From Bradyrhizobium ontarionense (GTDB taxonomy: Bacteria; Pseudomonadota; Alphaproteobacteria; Rhizobiales; Xanthobacteraceae), in NCBI RefSeq assembly GCF_021088345.1, contig NZ_CP088156.1, positions 4,526,001-4,590,000 on the forward strand: a stretch of DNA of 64,000 nt, written 5' to 3'. Made by a program: the position numbers and the translations under genes. Positions 54,984-63,743 of this stretch are shown in pieces (the stretch's first letter is position 1; each line of letters starts with the position of its first letter). Below the pieces are notes generated by a model that had not been told where the DNA came from, did no database searches, and was given only the letters and a program-made list of their open reading frames with translations.

Positions 54984-55292
54984 TGCAGCGGCTTCGGCAT
55001 TCGAATCTCGCCCCTCGCTGCGGGATCGCGACTCTTGCGCAAGCGAATGATCATCACTCGCGATCCCTGGGGGAAGCCCGCGGAACGCCAGCATCATTGC
55101 CCTGCTCCCGACTCGACGCCGTTGTCCAGTGGTGCGGGCCGGCCCGGCGATGGGAACGCCGTCAGGATCATCTGGCGGAACCGGTCGACGCGGGACGGCG
55201 CTCCAGAATCGCAATCGGGCGGTCCGTTCACCGCGCCGCAACGAGTTGCGTCCAAGTTGCAGGCGTGAACCGAACGAGGCGACATCGCCGTC
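54984..55292. other. Gene-free gap of 309 bases
   Basis: I see no convincing ORF, repeat or RNA. Frames on both strands lack family similarity. It probably carries the promoter of the ABC exporter genes that follow. Confidence 0.5.
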
Positions 55293-56042
55293 ATGACCCC
55301 AGACAGCCCTGCCCTCGCGGTGCGAGGATTAACGAAATGTTTCGAACGCCCGGCCGTCGACGGGCTCGACCTGGTGGTGCGCGCGGGTGAGTTCTACGCG
55401 CTGGTCGGCCCGAATGGCGCCGGCAAGACGACGACGTTGCGAATGGTGGCCGGCCTGTTGCGACCGGATGCCGGTCAGATCGCGATCTTCGGCATCGATG
55501 CACTGCGCGATCCGATTGCCGCGAAGCAGGTCATGGCCTGGGTTTCCGACGAGCCGATGATCTACGACAAGCTCACCCCGCTCGAATATCTCGAATTCGT
55601 GGCGGGGCTTTGGAGCATCGATCCCGCGAGCTCCGGCGAAACCGCCCGGGAGCTTCTGGTCTCGCTCGGGCTGGAGCGCCATCTGCACGAACGGTGCGAA
55701 GGCTTTTCCAAGGGCATGCGCCAGAAGGTGGCGCTTGCGGGCGCGCTGGTCCATGACCCGCAACTGATCATCCTGGACGAGCCGCTCACCGGCCTGGATG
55801 CGGTATCGGCGCGGCACGTCAAGGGCCTGCTGGCCGAGCGGGTACGCCGCGGCGGCACGGTGATCATGACCACCCACATTCTCGAAGTTGCGGAGCGCAT
55901 GGCCGACCGCATCGGCGTGATCGCTGCCGGACGCGTCCTGGCCGAAGGAACGCTCGCCGAGCTGCGCCAGCAGAACGGACGGACCGACACCAGCCTGGAG
56001 GAGCTGTTCATCGCCCTGGTCGACGTCGAGTCGGCGGCATGA
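55293..56042 (+). CDS. ABC transporter ATP-binding protein (ABC-2 exporter type)
   Basis: A 249-aa ATPase with Walker A GPNGAGKTTTLRMVAG (about 37-52), signature SKGMRQKVALAGALVHDP (about 138-155), Walker B LIILDEPLTGLD, and the final EGTLAELRQQNG part of exporter ATPases. It is translationally coupled to the following permease by a four-base overlap (ATGA at 56039-56042). Cargo is unknown; lipid, drug or metal extrusion are all possible. Confidence 0.92.
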   Translation: MTPDSPALAVRGLTKCFERPAVDGLDLVVRAGEFYALVGPNGAGKTTTLRMVAGLLRPDAGQIAIFGIDALRDPIAAKQVMAWVSDEPMIYDKLTPLEYLEFVAGLWSIDPASSGETARELLVSLGLERHLHERCEGFSKGMRQKVALAGALVHDPQLIILDEPLTGLDAVSARHVKGLLAERVRRGGTVIMTTHILEVAERMADRIGVIAAGRVLAEGTLAELRQQNGRTDTSLEELFIALVDVESAA

Positions 56043-57565
56043 TGCGGGCGACGACGCTCGCATGGTTCGCCCGTCACGAGTTGCGGCTGGCGTGGCGGGA
56101 ATGGCTCGGCATGATCACGGCCGGACGGCGCCGCCGGACCCGCGCCGCCATCATCGGCCTGCTCCTCTTCGGCGCGCTCATGCATCTGCCGGCCTGGGTC
56201 GTGGTCGGTCGCTACGCCGATCTGCGGCCGCCGCTCGACAAGACCGCGCTGATCGTCGTCACCGCGACCATCATGCTGTCCTGGGCATTGATGCTGTCGC
56301 AGGCGATCGAGTCGGTCACCCGCGTGTTCTACGCGCGCGCCGATCTCGACCTCATCATGTCCTCGCCGGTGCGCCTGGCCGAGATCTTCTCGGTCCGGAT
56401 CGCTGCGATTGCGCTCTCGGTCACCACCATGGCGCTGCTGCTGGCGACGCCGTTCATCGACGTTCTGCTAATCGAGGGTGGAGTGCGATGGCTTGCTGCC
56501 TTCGTCGTGGTCGCTGCCGTCGGCCTATCCGCGGCCGCGCTCGCCATCGCGATCACGATCTTCCTGTTCCGCCTCATCGGCCCGGCGCGCACACGTCTGG
56601 TCGCACAGATCCTGGCCGCCGTGATCGGCGCCGGCTTCGTCATCGTGCTGCAGATCGCGGCGATCGTGTCCTACGGAACGCTGTCGCGCTTTGCCGTCCT
56701 CACCTCGGACACCGCGGCCGCCATCGCTCCCGATCCCGATAGTGTCCTCTGGCTGCCGGCCCGCGCCGCCCTGGGCGACGGTCAGGCTCTTTTGATCGTG
56801 CTTGCCGCGGGCCTGCTGTTGCTCGGCGTCGTCATGGCGGTCTTCTCGCCGCGCTTCGCCGACACCGCGATCAGCGCCGCGGCCCAGGGCGTCTCCAGCC
56901 GCGCCGGCACGCAGATCCGGGCGTTTCGCGGTGGATCGCGGCAGCAGGCACTGCGGCGCAAGGAATTCACGCTGCTGCGGCGCGATCCCTGGCTGATCTC
57001 GCAGACGCTCATGCAGCTGCTCTATCTGGTGCCGCCTGCCCTGCTGCTGTGGCGCAGCTATTCCGACAGCTCGCAGGCCGTCATCCTGATCACGCCGGTC
57101 ATCGTGATGGCCGCAGGCCAGCTCGCCGGAGGTCTCGCCTGGCTTACGATCTCGGGCGAAGATGCGCCTGAGCTCGTCGCCACCGCGCCGCTGACCGCCA
57201 CCCGCATCGTGCGCGCCAAGATCGAGGTGGTGCTGATGACGATCGCGGTGATCTTCGCGCCGCTGGTGCTCGCGCTGGCCTGGATCGCGCCGTCGCAGGC
57301 GCTGGTCACGGCTGCCGCAGTGCTGGTGGCCACGGTCGCCTCGACCGCCATCCAGCTGTGGTTCCGTGTCCAGGCGCGGCGCAGCCAGTTCCGCCGCCGT
57401 CAGACCTCGTCGCGGCTCGCGACCTTTGCCGAGGCGTTCTCCTCGATCGGCTGGGCCGCGACGGCTGCGCTCGCACTGGCGCTGCCGGAGGCGGCGATGA
57501 TCTGCGGCCTGATGACCGCGGCGCTTTTGTTTGCCGCCTGGAAGCTCAGCCCGCCGCGGGCCTGA
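56039..57565 (+). CDS. ABC transporter permease-like membrane protein
   Basis: A 508-aa polytopic membrane protein, about ten or more hydrophobic segments grouped in two halves separated by a charged loop (about 280-320). It overlaps the ATPase gene by four bases, so they form one transporter. There is no clear match to a named permease family from motifs alone. The length suggests a fused two-domain permease, unlike the 250-370 aa of standard ABC-2 permeases. Its proximity to the LapG-like gene may be chance. Confidence 0.85.
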   Translation: MMRATTLAWFARHELRLAWREWLGMITAGRRRRTRAAIIGLLLFGALMHLPAWVVVGRYADLRPPLDKTALIVVTATIMLSWALMLSQAIESVTRVFYARADLDLIMSSPVRLAEIFSVRIAAIALSVTTMALLLATPFIDVLLIEGGVRWLAAFVVVAAVGLSAAALAIAITIFLFRLIGPARTRLVAQILAAVIGAGFVIVLQIAAIVSYGTLSRFAVLTSDTAAAIAPDPDSVLWLPARAALGDGQALLIVLAAGLLLLGVVMAVFSPRFADTAISAAAQGVSSRAGTQIRAFRGGSRQQALRRKEFTLLRRDPWLISQTLMQLLYLVPPALLLWRSYSDSSQAVILITPVIVMAAGQLAGGLAWLTISGEDAPELVATAPLTATRIVRAKIEVVLMTIAVIFAPLVLALAWIAPSQALVTAAAVLVATVASTAIQLWFRVQARRSQFRRRQTSSRLATFAEAFSSIGWAATAALALALPEAAMICGLMTAALLFAAWKLSPPRA

Positions 57566-57571
57566 CGGTCG

Positions 57572-58498
57572 TCAACGCAGCAGATCCATGACCGCGGCGA
57601 CGAACGCGTCGGGTTCCTCCTGCGGCAGGTTGTGGGCCGCGCGTGCGATCACGCGGTGAGCGATCCGGCTGCTGAATTTCGCAGCATGCGCTTTGCCGTC
57701 CGTCGCCGGGATCACGCCATCGCTGTCGCCATCGAGCGTGATCGTCGGCACCGTGATGATGGGCTGGTCCGCCAACCGCCGTTCGAGCTCCTGATAGCGC
57801 GGATCGCCGCCAACCAAGCCATAGCGATGACGATAGCTGTGGATCACGACGTCGACGTGATCGGGATTGTCGAACGCCGCCGCCGAGCGCGCGAAGGTGG
57901 CATCGTCGAAGCGCCAGTTCGGCGACCATTGTTCCCATAGCAGGCGCGCGATCTCGGCGCGGTTGGCGGCAAGCCCGGCCCGGCCGCGCTCGGTCTGGAA
58001 GTACCATTGATACCATAACGCGAACTCGCGCGGCACCGATGCCGGCTTCAACGCCCGAGCGATGTCCTGGATCAGGTAGCCGTTCACCGAGACGAGGCCC
58101 CGGCAGCGCTCGGGCCACAGCGCCGCGCCGACACAGGCCGCGCGGCCACCCCAATCATAGCCGGCGAACACGGCGCGCGGGATCGCGAGTGCATCCATGA
58201 GCTCGATCAGGTCTGCCCCGACTGCGGCCTGCTGTCCCGAGCGCGGCGTCGATGAATCGCGGAAGCGTGTCGGCCCATAGCCGCGCAGATACGGCACGAT
58301 GACGCGGCATCCCGATGCGGCCAGTTGCGGCGCGACGTCGACATAGGAATGGATGTCGTAGGGATAGCCGTGCAACAGGATGACGACGGGACCATCCGCC
58401 GGTCCGCTCTCCACGTAGGCGATGCTGAGCGCCCCGGCATCGATCGACCGTACGGGTTGCATGACCTGCGCCTGCGATGATGCGTTCTGACCGGTCAT
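57572..58498 (-). CDS. Alpha/beta hydrolase with Asp nucleophile (epoxide hydrolase/dehalogenase-like)
   Basis: A 308-aa alpha/beta hydrolase. HGYPYDIHSYVDVAPQL holds the oxyanion His-Gly-Tyr-Pro motif (about 43-46). The nucleophile elbow GYDWGGRAA places Asp near residue 116. LDGDSDGVIP carries the acid, and AAHNLPQEEP near the C-terminus the catalytic His. Convergent with the ABC permease, 6 bases apart. Substrate not deducible; epoxide hydrolase is the more likely family. Confidence 0.85.
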   Translation of the reverse strand: MTGQNASSQAQVMQPVRSIDAGALSIAYVESGPADGPVVILLHGYPYDIHSYVDVAPQLAASGCRVIVPYLRGYGPTRFRDSSTPRSGQQAAVGADLIELMDALAIPRAVFAGYDWGGRAACVGAALWPERCRGLVSVNGYLIQDIARALKPASVPREFALWYQWYFQTERGRAGLAANRAEIARLLWEQWSPNWRFDDATFARSAAAFDNPDHVDVVIHSYRHRYGLVGGDPRYQELERRLADQPIITVPTITLDGDSDGVIPATDGKAHAAKFSSRIAHRVIARAAHNLPQEEPDAFVAAVMDLLR

Positions 58499-58611
58499 GC
58501 CACGCTCCCGCGATCACCATACCCTGCCCGGTCCACCGGGGCCTTGCGATCAGGATAGTTCTGATCCGGATTCGACGCTACACTCTCACGGACCATTGAA
58601 GGGGAACTGAC

Positions 58612-59433
58612 ATGCTGCGCTCGCTGGTCTCGCTGCTTGCCGTCGTGGTCGCGTTCGCATCGCCCGCTCTGGCGCAGCAGCCGGGGCCGCGCGCCAGCGA
58701 GTGCCTGGCGATGGCCGGCGGCCCGCCGCGCGCCGTTCCGATCAGCCTGCGCCAGGCTGCCGCTGATGGCAACGAGGTGACCATCACCTACGCCGGCCAC
58801 TCGACCTACTTCATCGACACGCCCGGGGGCATCCGCATCGCGACCGACTACAGCGGCGCCTATCAGGTCGGGCGGCTGCCGGACGTGATCACCATGAACC
58901 GGGCGCATTCGACGCATTACACGCTGGCGCCCGATCCGCACATCCCGCATGTCCTGCACGGCTGGGGCGACGACGGCAAGCCGGCCCAGGTGTTCGAGCG
59001 CGTCGGCGACGTGCTGATCCGCAACATCACCACCGACATCCGCCGCTATTTCGGCGACTCCATCGGCATCGACATGATCAAGGACGGCAACTCGATCTTC
59101 ATTTTCGAGGTCGCCGGCCTGTGCATCGGCCATCTCGGCCATCTTCACGTCAAGCTGGACGAGACGCATTTCGCCGCGATCGGCCGGCTCGACATCGTGA
59201 TGGTGCCGATCGACGGCACCTATACGATGTCGCTCGACGGCATCTCGGAGATCACCAAGCGGCTGCGCGCCTCCGTCGTGCTGCCCATGCACCGCTTCGC
59301 CACGCCGCTCGATGAATTCATGCGCAGGATCGGCCAGCAGTTCGAAATCGACCGGCGCACTGAGCGAACGCTGAAGATGTCGCGCGAATTGCTGCCGTCG
59401 GTTCCGACCGTGATCATCCTCGACGGCGTCTAG
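58612..59433 (+). CDS. Exported metallo-beta-lactamase fold hydrolase (UlaG/Lactamase_B_3-like), altered metal motif
   Basis: A 273-aa protein with a signal peptide (MLRSLVSLLAVVVAFASPALA). The fold is suggested by ITYAGHSTYFIDTPGGIRIATDYSG, ICIGHLGHLH-type and LPMHRFATPLDEF segments, as in the UlaG-like group. The usual HxHxDH metal motif appears to be altered to RAHSTH (about residues 100-105), so the metal-centre set is not canonical. GGGGAA lies before the ATG. It is divergent from the alpha/beta hydrolase and convergent with a cupin gene. Confidence 0.8.
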   Translation: MLRSLVSLLAVVVAFASPALAQQPGPRASECLAMAGGPPRAVPISLRQAAADGNEVTITYAGHSTYFIDTPGGIRIATDYSGAYQVGRLPDVITMNRAHSTHYTLAPDPHIPHVLHGWGDDGKPAQVFERVGDVLIRNITTDIRRYFGDSIGIDMIKDGNSIFIFEVAGLCIGHLGHLHVKLDETHFAAIGRLDIVMVPIDGTYTMSLDGISEITKRLRASVVLPMHRFATPLDEFMRRIGQQFEIDRRTERTLKMSRELLPSVPTVIILDGV

Positions 59434-59435
59434 GC

Positions 59436-59888
59436 TCAGGCGCCGGCGAGGCTGGTGCCGCGGCGGCCCTCGGGCGTCAGGAACATGCGCTTGAGCTTGT
59501 TGATGACGCGGACCAGGAGGCCGAGCACGTAAGGCTGCGTCTTCAAACAATAAGCGAGCTTCCTGACGTGGCCTTCGACGTGCCATTTGGCATGGGCGCC
59601 GTCGCGGAAGAAGATCACGTCGCCGGGCCCGTAGCGCTTCGCCGGCATGCCTTCGCTCTCCAGCACGATCGCGCCTTCCAGGATCAGGATGGTCTCGTCG
59701 AAATCATAGTACCAGTTGAACTTGCCCTCGGTGCAATGCCAGACGATGGTCGAGCCCAGCCCGTCGCTGCTGCGCGACACCGTGCAGGAGGTCGCCGTCG
59801 GATTGCCCTCGATGATCCAGGACGGCTCGATTGGAGCCGGCGCCAGCTCGACGGCGAGATTGGCGGTTTCGATCAACGGAAGGGACAT
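59436..59888 (-). CDS. Cupin domain protein
   Basis: A 150-aa small beta-barrel protein. EGKFNWYYDFDETILILEGAIVLESEG (about 53-79) and YGPGDVIFFRDGAHAKWHVEGHVRKLAY (about 85-112) match the two conserved cupin motifs with metal ligands partly changed. The C-terminal tail LVRVINKLKRMFLTPEGRRGTSLAGA is basic. Its stop is 3 bases from the convergent MBL-fold gene end. Function unknown; such proteins are often sugar- or nitrogen-compound-binding or isomerase-like. Confidence 0.8.
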   Translation of the reverse strand: MSLPLIETANLAVELAPAPIEPSWIIEGNPTATSCTVSRSSDGLGSTIVWHCTEGKFNWYYDFDETILILEGAIVLESEGMPAKRYGPGDVIFFRDGAHAKWHVEGHVRKLAYCLKTQPYVLGLLVRVINKLKRMFLTPEGRRGTSLAGA

Positions 59889-60219
59889 CGCGGGACCTCA
59901 AAATACACCAGATTGAAATGACCGGCCGATGACCGGCATGAGAGCATCAGCATATCCGGTTGCACTGAACGGCCACTTTCCGGAATCGTTCAAATTCGCG
60001 CCATCCGCCGCGACCAGCGGTCGCATCACAAACACGCAAGCGCTATAAACATCACGCGAACGCCGCAATTTGTTCGCGGGCTCGCCCAACCTGCTGATCT
60101 ACTGTTTATCCGTAGTGCGAGATGTGACGCGGACGTGACCATCATGGTCGTGACACACATTACGCATGATGCCCCCACCTTTACAGATTTGCCGGATTCA
60201 CGAAGAAGGATTTGCCGAA
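59889..60219. other. Gene-free gap with a GTGAC-rich palindrome
   Basis: No gene seen. The perfect palindrome GACCATCATGGTC (60137-60149) lies within three GTGAC direct repeats (60124-60153). Position about 70-95 bases before the DUF4399 gene would suit a regulator site. Confidence 0.4.
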
Positions 60220-60669
60220 ATGCGCCGACTGAGCCTCGCAACCGCCCTGATGCTGTCGATGGCGACACTTGCCCTCGCCGGTGAAACGCCCGCCCCCGAC
60301 AATGCCAAGGCCTACTTCATCAACCTCAAGGATGGCGACACCGTCTCCTCGCCCGTCCTGATCCGCTTCGGCCTGTCCGGCATGGGCATCGCGCCGTCCG
60401 GCACCGAGGCCCCCAACACCGGACATCATCACCTGCTGATCGACGCCCCCGCGCTCGAGGGGGATGCGCTCAACGAGGCGATCCCGGTCGATTCCGGCCA
60501 CGTGCATTTCGGCAAGGGCCAGACCGAAGCCTCCGTGAATCTGACGCCGGGCAAGCACACCTTGCAGCTCGTGCTCGGCGACTGGAGCCACATCCCGCAC
60601 AGCAAGCCCGTGATGTCGGAGCGGATCACGGTGGACGTGCAGGCCACGACGGGCAGCGCGAAGCAGTAA
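60220..60669 (+). CDS. DUF4399 family exported protein
   Basis: A 149-aa protein with a signal peptide (MRRLSLATALMLSMATLALA). The conserved motif GHHHLLID (about 68-75) followed by a second histidine set (GHVHFGKGQTEASVNL) and a terminal HIPHSKPV region define the DUF4399 group; the four His may bind a metal. The ATG at 60220 with AAGGA 9 bases upstream is preferred to the longer frame. Function is not known. It stands between a gene-free gap and an M29 aminopeptidase gene in the opposite direction. Confidence 0.88.
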   Translation: MRRLSLATALMLSMATLALAGETPAPDNAKAYFINLKDGDTVSSPVLIRFGLSGMGIAPSGTEAPNTGHHHLLIDAPALEGDALNEAIPVDSGHVHFGKGQTEASVNLTPGKHTLQLVLGDWSHIPHSKPVMSERITVDVQATTGSAKQ

Positions 60670-60762
60670 CGTCTTGGACTGACCTGACAGCGTCGCTGCC
60701 GCCGGCATGACCGGCGGCAGTTTCACGACTGGCGCCGGTCGCGTGCCGGCGCCTGCCATGCC

Positions 60763-62019
60763 TCAGGCCCACTCGCCCTTGCGGAACACCGGCACATGGC
60801 GGCCATCGGCATGGACGCCGTCGATGTCGGTTTCGGCCGTGCCGATCATCCAGTCGATGTGGATCAGGCTCCGATTGCCGCCCTGCGCCGCGATCTGCTC
60901 CGGCGACAGCGAGGTGCCGTTGACGAAGCATTTGGAGTAGCACTGGCCGAGCGCGATGTGCGAGGCCGCGTTCTCGTCGAACAGCGTGTTGTAGAACAAC
61001 AGCCCGCTCTTGGAGATCGGCGAGGAGTGCGGCACCAGCGCGACCTCGCCGAGCCGGCGAGCGCCCTCGTCGGTATCGAGCACCTTGTTCAGCACCTCCT
61101 CGCCGCGCGAGGCTTTGGCCTCGACGATACGCCCCTCCTCGAACCTGACCTGGATGTCGTCGATCAGCGTGCCCTGATAGGACAGCGGCTTGGAGCTGAC
61201 CACGTGGCCCGAGACGCGCCGGCAATGCGGCGTCGTGAACACCTCCTCGGTCGGGATGTTGGCATTGCAGACGATGCCGTTCTTCGCGGTCGAGGCACCG
61301 CCTTCCCATTCGTGGCCGTCGGCCAGACCGATCGTCAGATCCATGCCGGGGCCGGTGTAGCGTAAAGCGCTGAAGCGCTGGCCGTTGAGCCACTCGGTGC
61401 GCTCGCGCAAGACCGCGTTGTGACGCTCCCAGGCGGATACCGCATCCTCGCGATCGACTCGCGACGCCGCGAAGATGGCGTCGGCAAGCTTGGCCACCGC
61501 GACCTCGTCCGGCACGTCGGGAAACACCAGCTTGGCCCAGGACAGGCTCGGATAGGCGATGATGTTCCAGTTAGTTTCGAAATTGGTGATCTTCTCCAGC
61601 GCCGGCTGATAGGCCTTGGAGTTGGCCTTGCTGGCGCGCGAAACCTTCGCCGGATCCTGCCCGGACAGCAGCATCGGATTGTCGCCGACGATGGCGAGCC
61701 GCGCGGTGTTCTCCGAGAACGCCTTGGCCATCCCCTGATAGAGCCAGTCGGCGGCGCGGTCGAAGCTCGCATCGTGGCCGAAGCGATAGCGCGCCAAGGT
61801 CAGCTCATCGTCGGAGAAGAACGAGGTGACGATGCCCGCGCCGGCCTTGTAGGCGTGCTCCGCGACCTTGCGCACCAGCGGCAGCGCCACGGATGGCGCG
61901 GTCAGCAGCAGATCCTGACCGGGCTGCAGTTGCAGGCCGACCTTCACCGCGACCTCGGCGAGGCGGTCGAGCTTCACGGGATCGATGGCGGCATCGAAGT
62001 TGCGCGGATGTGCAGTCAT
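60763..62019 (-). CDS. Aminopeptidase, M29 (thermophilic metalloprotease) family
   Basis: A 418-aa cytosolic metallopeptidase. Conserved parts with presumed metal ligands: NIPTEEVFTTPH (about 250-261), GEVALVPHSSPIS (about 325-337), LFYNTLFDENAASHIALGQCY (about 340-360) and IHIDWMIGT (about 385-395). Removes N-terminal residues of peptides. The start ATG at 62019 gives the usual family length; a longer frame to 62067 has no similarity. The upstream 1 kb holds repeats only. Confidence 0.9.
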   Translation of the reverse strand: MTAHPRNFDAAIDPVKLDRLAEVAVKVGLQLQPGQDLLLTAPSVALPLVRKVAEHAYKAGAGIVTSFFSDDELTLARYRFGHDASFDRAADWLYQGMAKAFSENTARLAIVGDNPMLLSGQDPAKVSRASKANSKAYQPALEKITNFETNWNIIAYPSLSWAKLVFPDVPDEVAVAKLADAIFAASRVDREDAVSAWERHNAVLRERTEWLNGQRFSALRYTGPGMDLTIGLADGHEWEGGASTAKNGIVCNANIPTEEVFTTPHCRRVSGHVVSSKPLSYQGTLIDDIQVRFEEGRIVEAKASRGEEVLNKVLDTDEGARRLGEVALVPHSSPISKSGLLFYNTLFDENAASHIALGQCYSKCFVNGTSLSPEQIAAQGGNRSLIHIDWMIGTAETDIDGVHADGRHVPVFRKGEWA

Positions 62020-62136
62020 CAGGTGTATCCAGTTCCGTTTCTTTGCGGTGATCAAGAGATAGGCCAATCGAGGAGGGGGTCAATGGTGAAGGGGGCTCGA
62101 TGCGCTGGGCCGTCATCGTCCGCCGCATTCTCCGCT

Positions 62137-62255
62137 GTCGTCCCGAGCTTGACCCGGGACCCATAGCCACGGGGAGATATGATGCGGTCGGTCGATCCAC
62201 TTGCGCATCTCACACCCACTGGTGGGTATGGGTCCTGGGTCAAGCCCGGGACGAC
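62137..62255. repeat. Palindromic repeat, family B
   Basis: GTCGTCCCGAGCTTGACCCGGG at the left and CCTGGGTCAAGCCCGGGACGAC at the right, with GACCCATA/TATGGGTC inner arms. Part of the gene-free region between the M29 and GFA genes. Confidence 0.85.
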
Positions 62256-62387
62256 ACCGAGTCTGTGGTCCGGCCATTTCATCTCTCGATCACCGATGTC
62301 GACGGCGCGTCCAGAGGCAACGGCGGCATCCGCCGAATGATTGCCGAAACAGTCCTCGTCCAAACAGCCCAACGCGGTCCCGCGACG

Positions 62388-62835
62388 CTGATCACGCCCG
62401 GGTCATGCATCGATCTCACCCTCACCAAAGAGAGGGTGCAGGGAAGGCCGGACCTCGACTGAGGCCCGTGGCCCGCCTGCGAAAAAAATGCAGGCGGCAG
62501 GTACCACAGGTTCAGCCGGAAATCCGGCCCTCCCTGCGCGATGGCTTTACGGCTGCTTCGCGTTCTCCCCGGTGCGCCGGGCTTTTTGGTCACCGTCACC
62601 CGCGCGGCGCGTCAGCGCCGGCGCAGGCTTGATACTGGCATCGGAGTATCAGGACCACGCGACTTGACCGTGCAAACCGGTCTGTTCGTCCGCGCGAATG
62701 ACTCACGCTGCAAACCGGCTCGCCCATCACTCCCCGCCTCCACGTGTCGTGACGACCGCGATACGCCCCTCCGCATGAGGCGGGATGCGCACAGACAACC
62801 ACATTTTCCGAAAAAACGAAAGTGAAATTTTCAGA
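62388..62835. repeat. Structured dispersed repeat, copy 2 (candidate RNA element)
   Basis: Second copy of the 19919-20345 element. Stems: CACCCTC/GAGGGTG (about 62417-62438), a long stem opening GTGCAGGGAAGGCCGGA and closing TCCGGCCCTCCCTGCGC, CCTC-GACT-GAGG (62453-62464), CCGCCTGC/GCAGGCGG (62473-62497) with an A-rich loop, and GATACT/AGTATC (62631-62650). Sequence differences from copy 1 in the short stems are mostly compensatory. Confidence 0.75.
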
Positions 62836-63010
62836 TGGGCCGACTGGACATGGCCATCGCGTTGAAGCCACGATCAAAGATCGCCGTTCCGCGCAGCCCA
62901 TTCGCGGCTGATCGAATCCCGCCAGGCGGTCTGCTACCAGCGCACGTCAAGACTGATTTGCCCGACGAGCAGTCCCTTGCGCCGCGACACCATGACAAAT
63001 CACACCAGGT
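62836..63010. other. Gene-free stretch between structured repeat and GFA gene
   Basis: The frames here (for example 62835-63131 on the plus strand) begin inside repeat sequence and run over the GFA gene, so I regard them as chance. No other signal seen. Confidence 0.4.
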
Positions 63011-63032
63011 GATCCGCCACATCTGGCGGATC
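63011..63032 (-). terminator. Hairpin just after the GFA stop codon
   Basis: GATCCGCCA-CATC-TGGCGGATC is a perfect 9-base stem with a 4-base loop, starting 6 bases after the minus-strand stop codon at 63038. There is no clear T-run after it, so it could instead protect the mRNA end. Confidence 0.45.
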
Positions 63033-63037
63033 ATAGT

Positions 63038-63433
63038 TCATTCCTCCACGAGCAGCCCTTCGCCAGGAACGTACCAATCGGCGCGTGACGCCCAATGGAC
63101 ATGGCGGTCGGGCGCGGCGCCCAGCAGCTGATCGAAGCCGCCGGCGGGAATGATCGCCTCGCGCCCGCTGCGCGTGAGATGCGGCATCGGGCTGCCGCAT
63201 CTGCAGCAGAACGCTGTGGCGAAGCTGCGCGCCTGCGGCAGGTCGAAGCGCGTCACGGACGCCTTACCCTGCAGCCAGCGCAGCGCCGCAGCCTCGACGA
63301 TCACCTCACAGGAGTGCGCCGTGCCGCTAGCCTTGCGGCAGCGCGAGCAGTGGCAGTTGAGGAACTTGTCGAACGGCCCGTCGACCTCGAACGCCACTTC
63401 GCCGCACAGACAGCTGCCGCGGAACGTCGCCAT
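63038..63433 (-). CDS. GFA family zinc protein (CENP-V/GFA domain)
   Basis: A 131-aa protein with the GFA fold, named after glutathione-dependent formaldehyde-activating enzyme, though most members are uncharacterised. Zinc-binding Cys are seen in GSCLCGEV, NCHCSRCRKASG and CCRCGSPMP. The start ATG at 63433 has AGGAGG immediately upstream; the longer frame to 63487 is not needed. Its upstream region is shared with the divergent His-rich gene at 63744. Confidence 0.9.
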   Translation of the reverse strand: MATFRGSCLCGEVAFEVDGPFDKFLNCHCSRCRKASGTAHSCEVIVEAAALRWLQGKASVTRFDLPQARSFATAFCCRCGSPMPHLTRSGREAIIPAGGFDQLLGAAPDRHVHWASRADWYVPGEGLLVEE

Positions 63434-63743
63434 GACCTCCTCCTGATATGATTCACGAACTACACCTCGGTGATGGTGTTTTAGCACCTATCAGGTTGGG
63501 CCACAGCAGACATCTGTCATCCGACTGCCAATCGCACGCCGCCTTTTTCACTTATCCGCGATGAGTTCGCCTTGCGTCATTCTCATCATCAACAGTCAAT
63601 TACCTCCATTCATTTGGAACCGCCTCCGCGGGCAGCGGCGTCCCGCAATTGCATGGCTCACGAGTGATTCGGTCACCTTGAGGACATGTTTGAACGTTGA
63701 TTAGCGCGCGGCAGGGGGATCTCACAGTACAGGAGTCCTCCGA
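63434..63743. other. Divergent gap of 310 bases, no gene
   Basis: No ORF or repeat of note. It should contain the promoters of the GFA gene and the exported His-rich gene. AT content is moderately raised around 63540-63600. Confidence 0.4.

Noticed and set aside
62835..63131. 98-codon plus-strand ORF
   Set aside because: Starts in repeat sequence and runs antisense over the GFA gene end and its hairpin.
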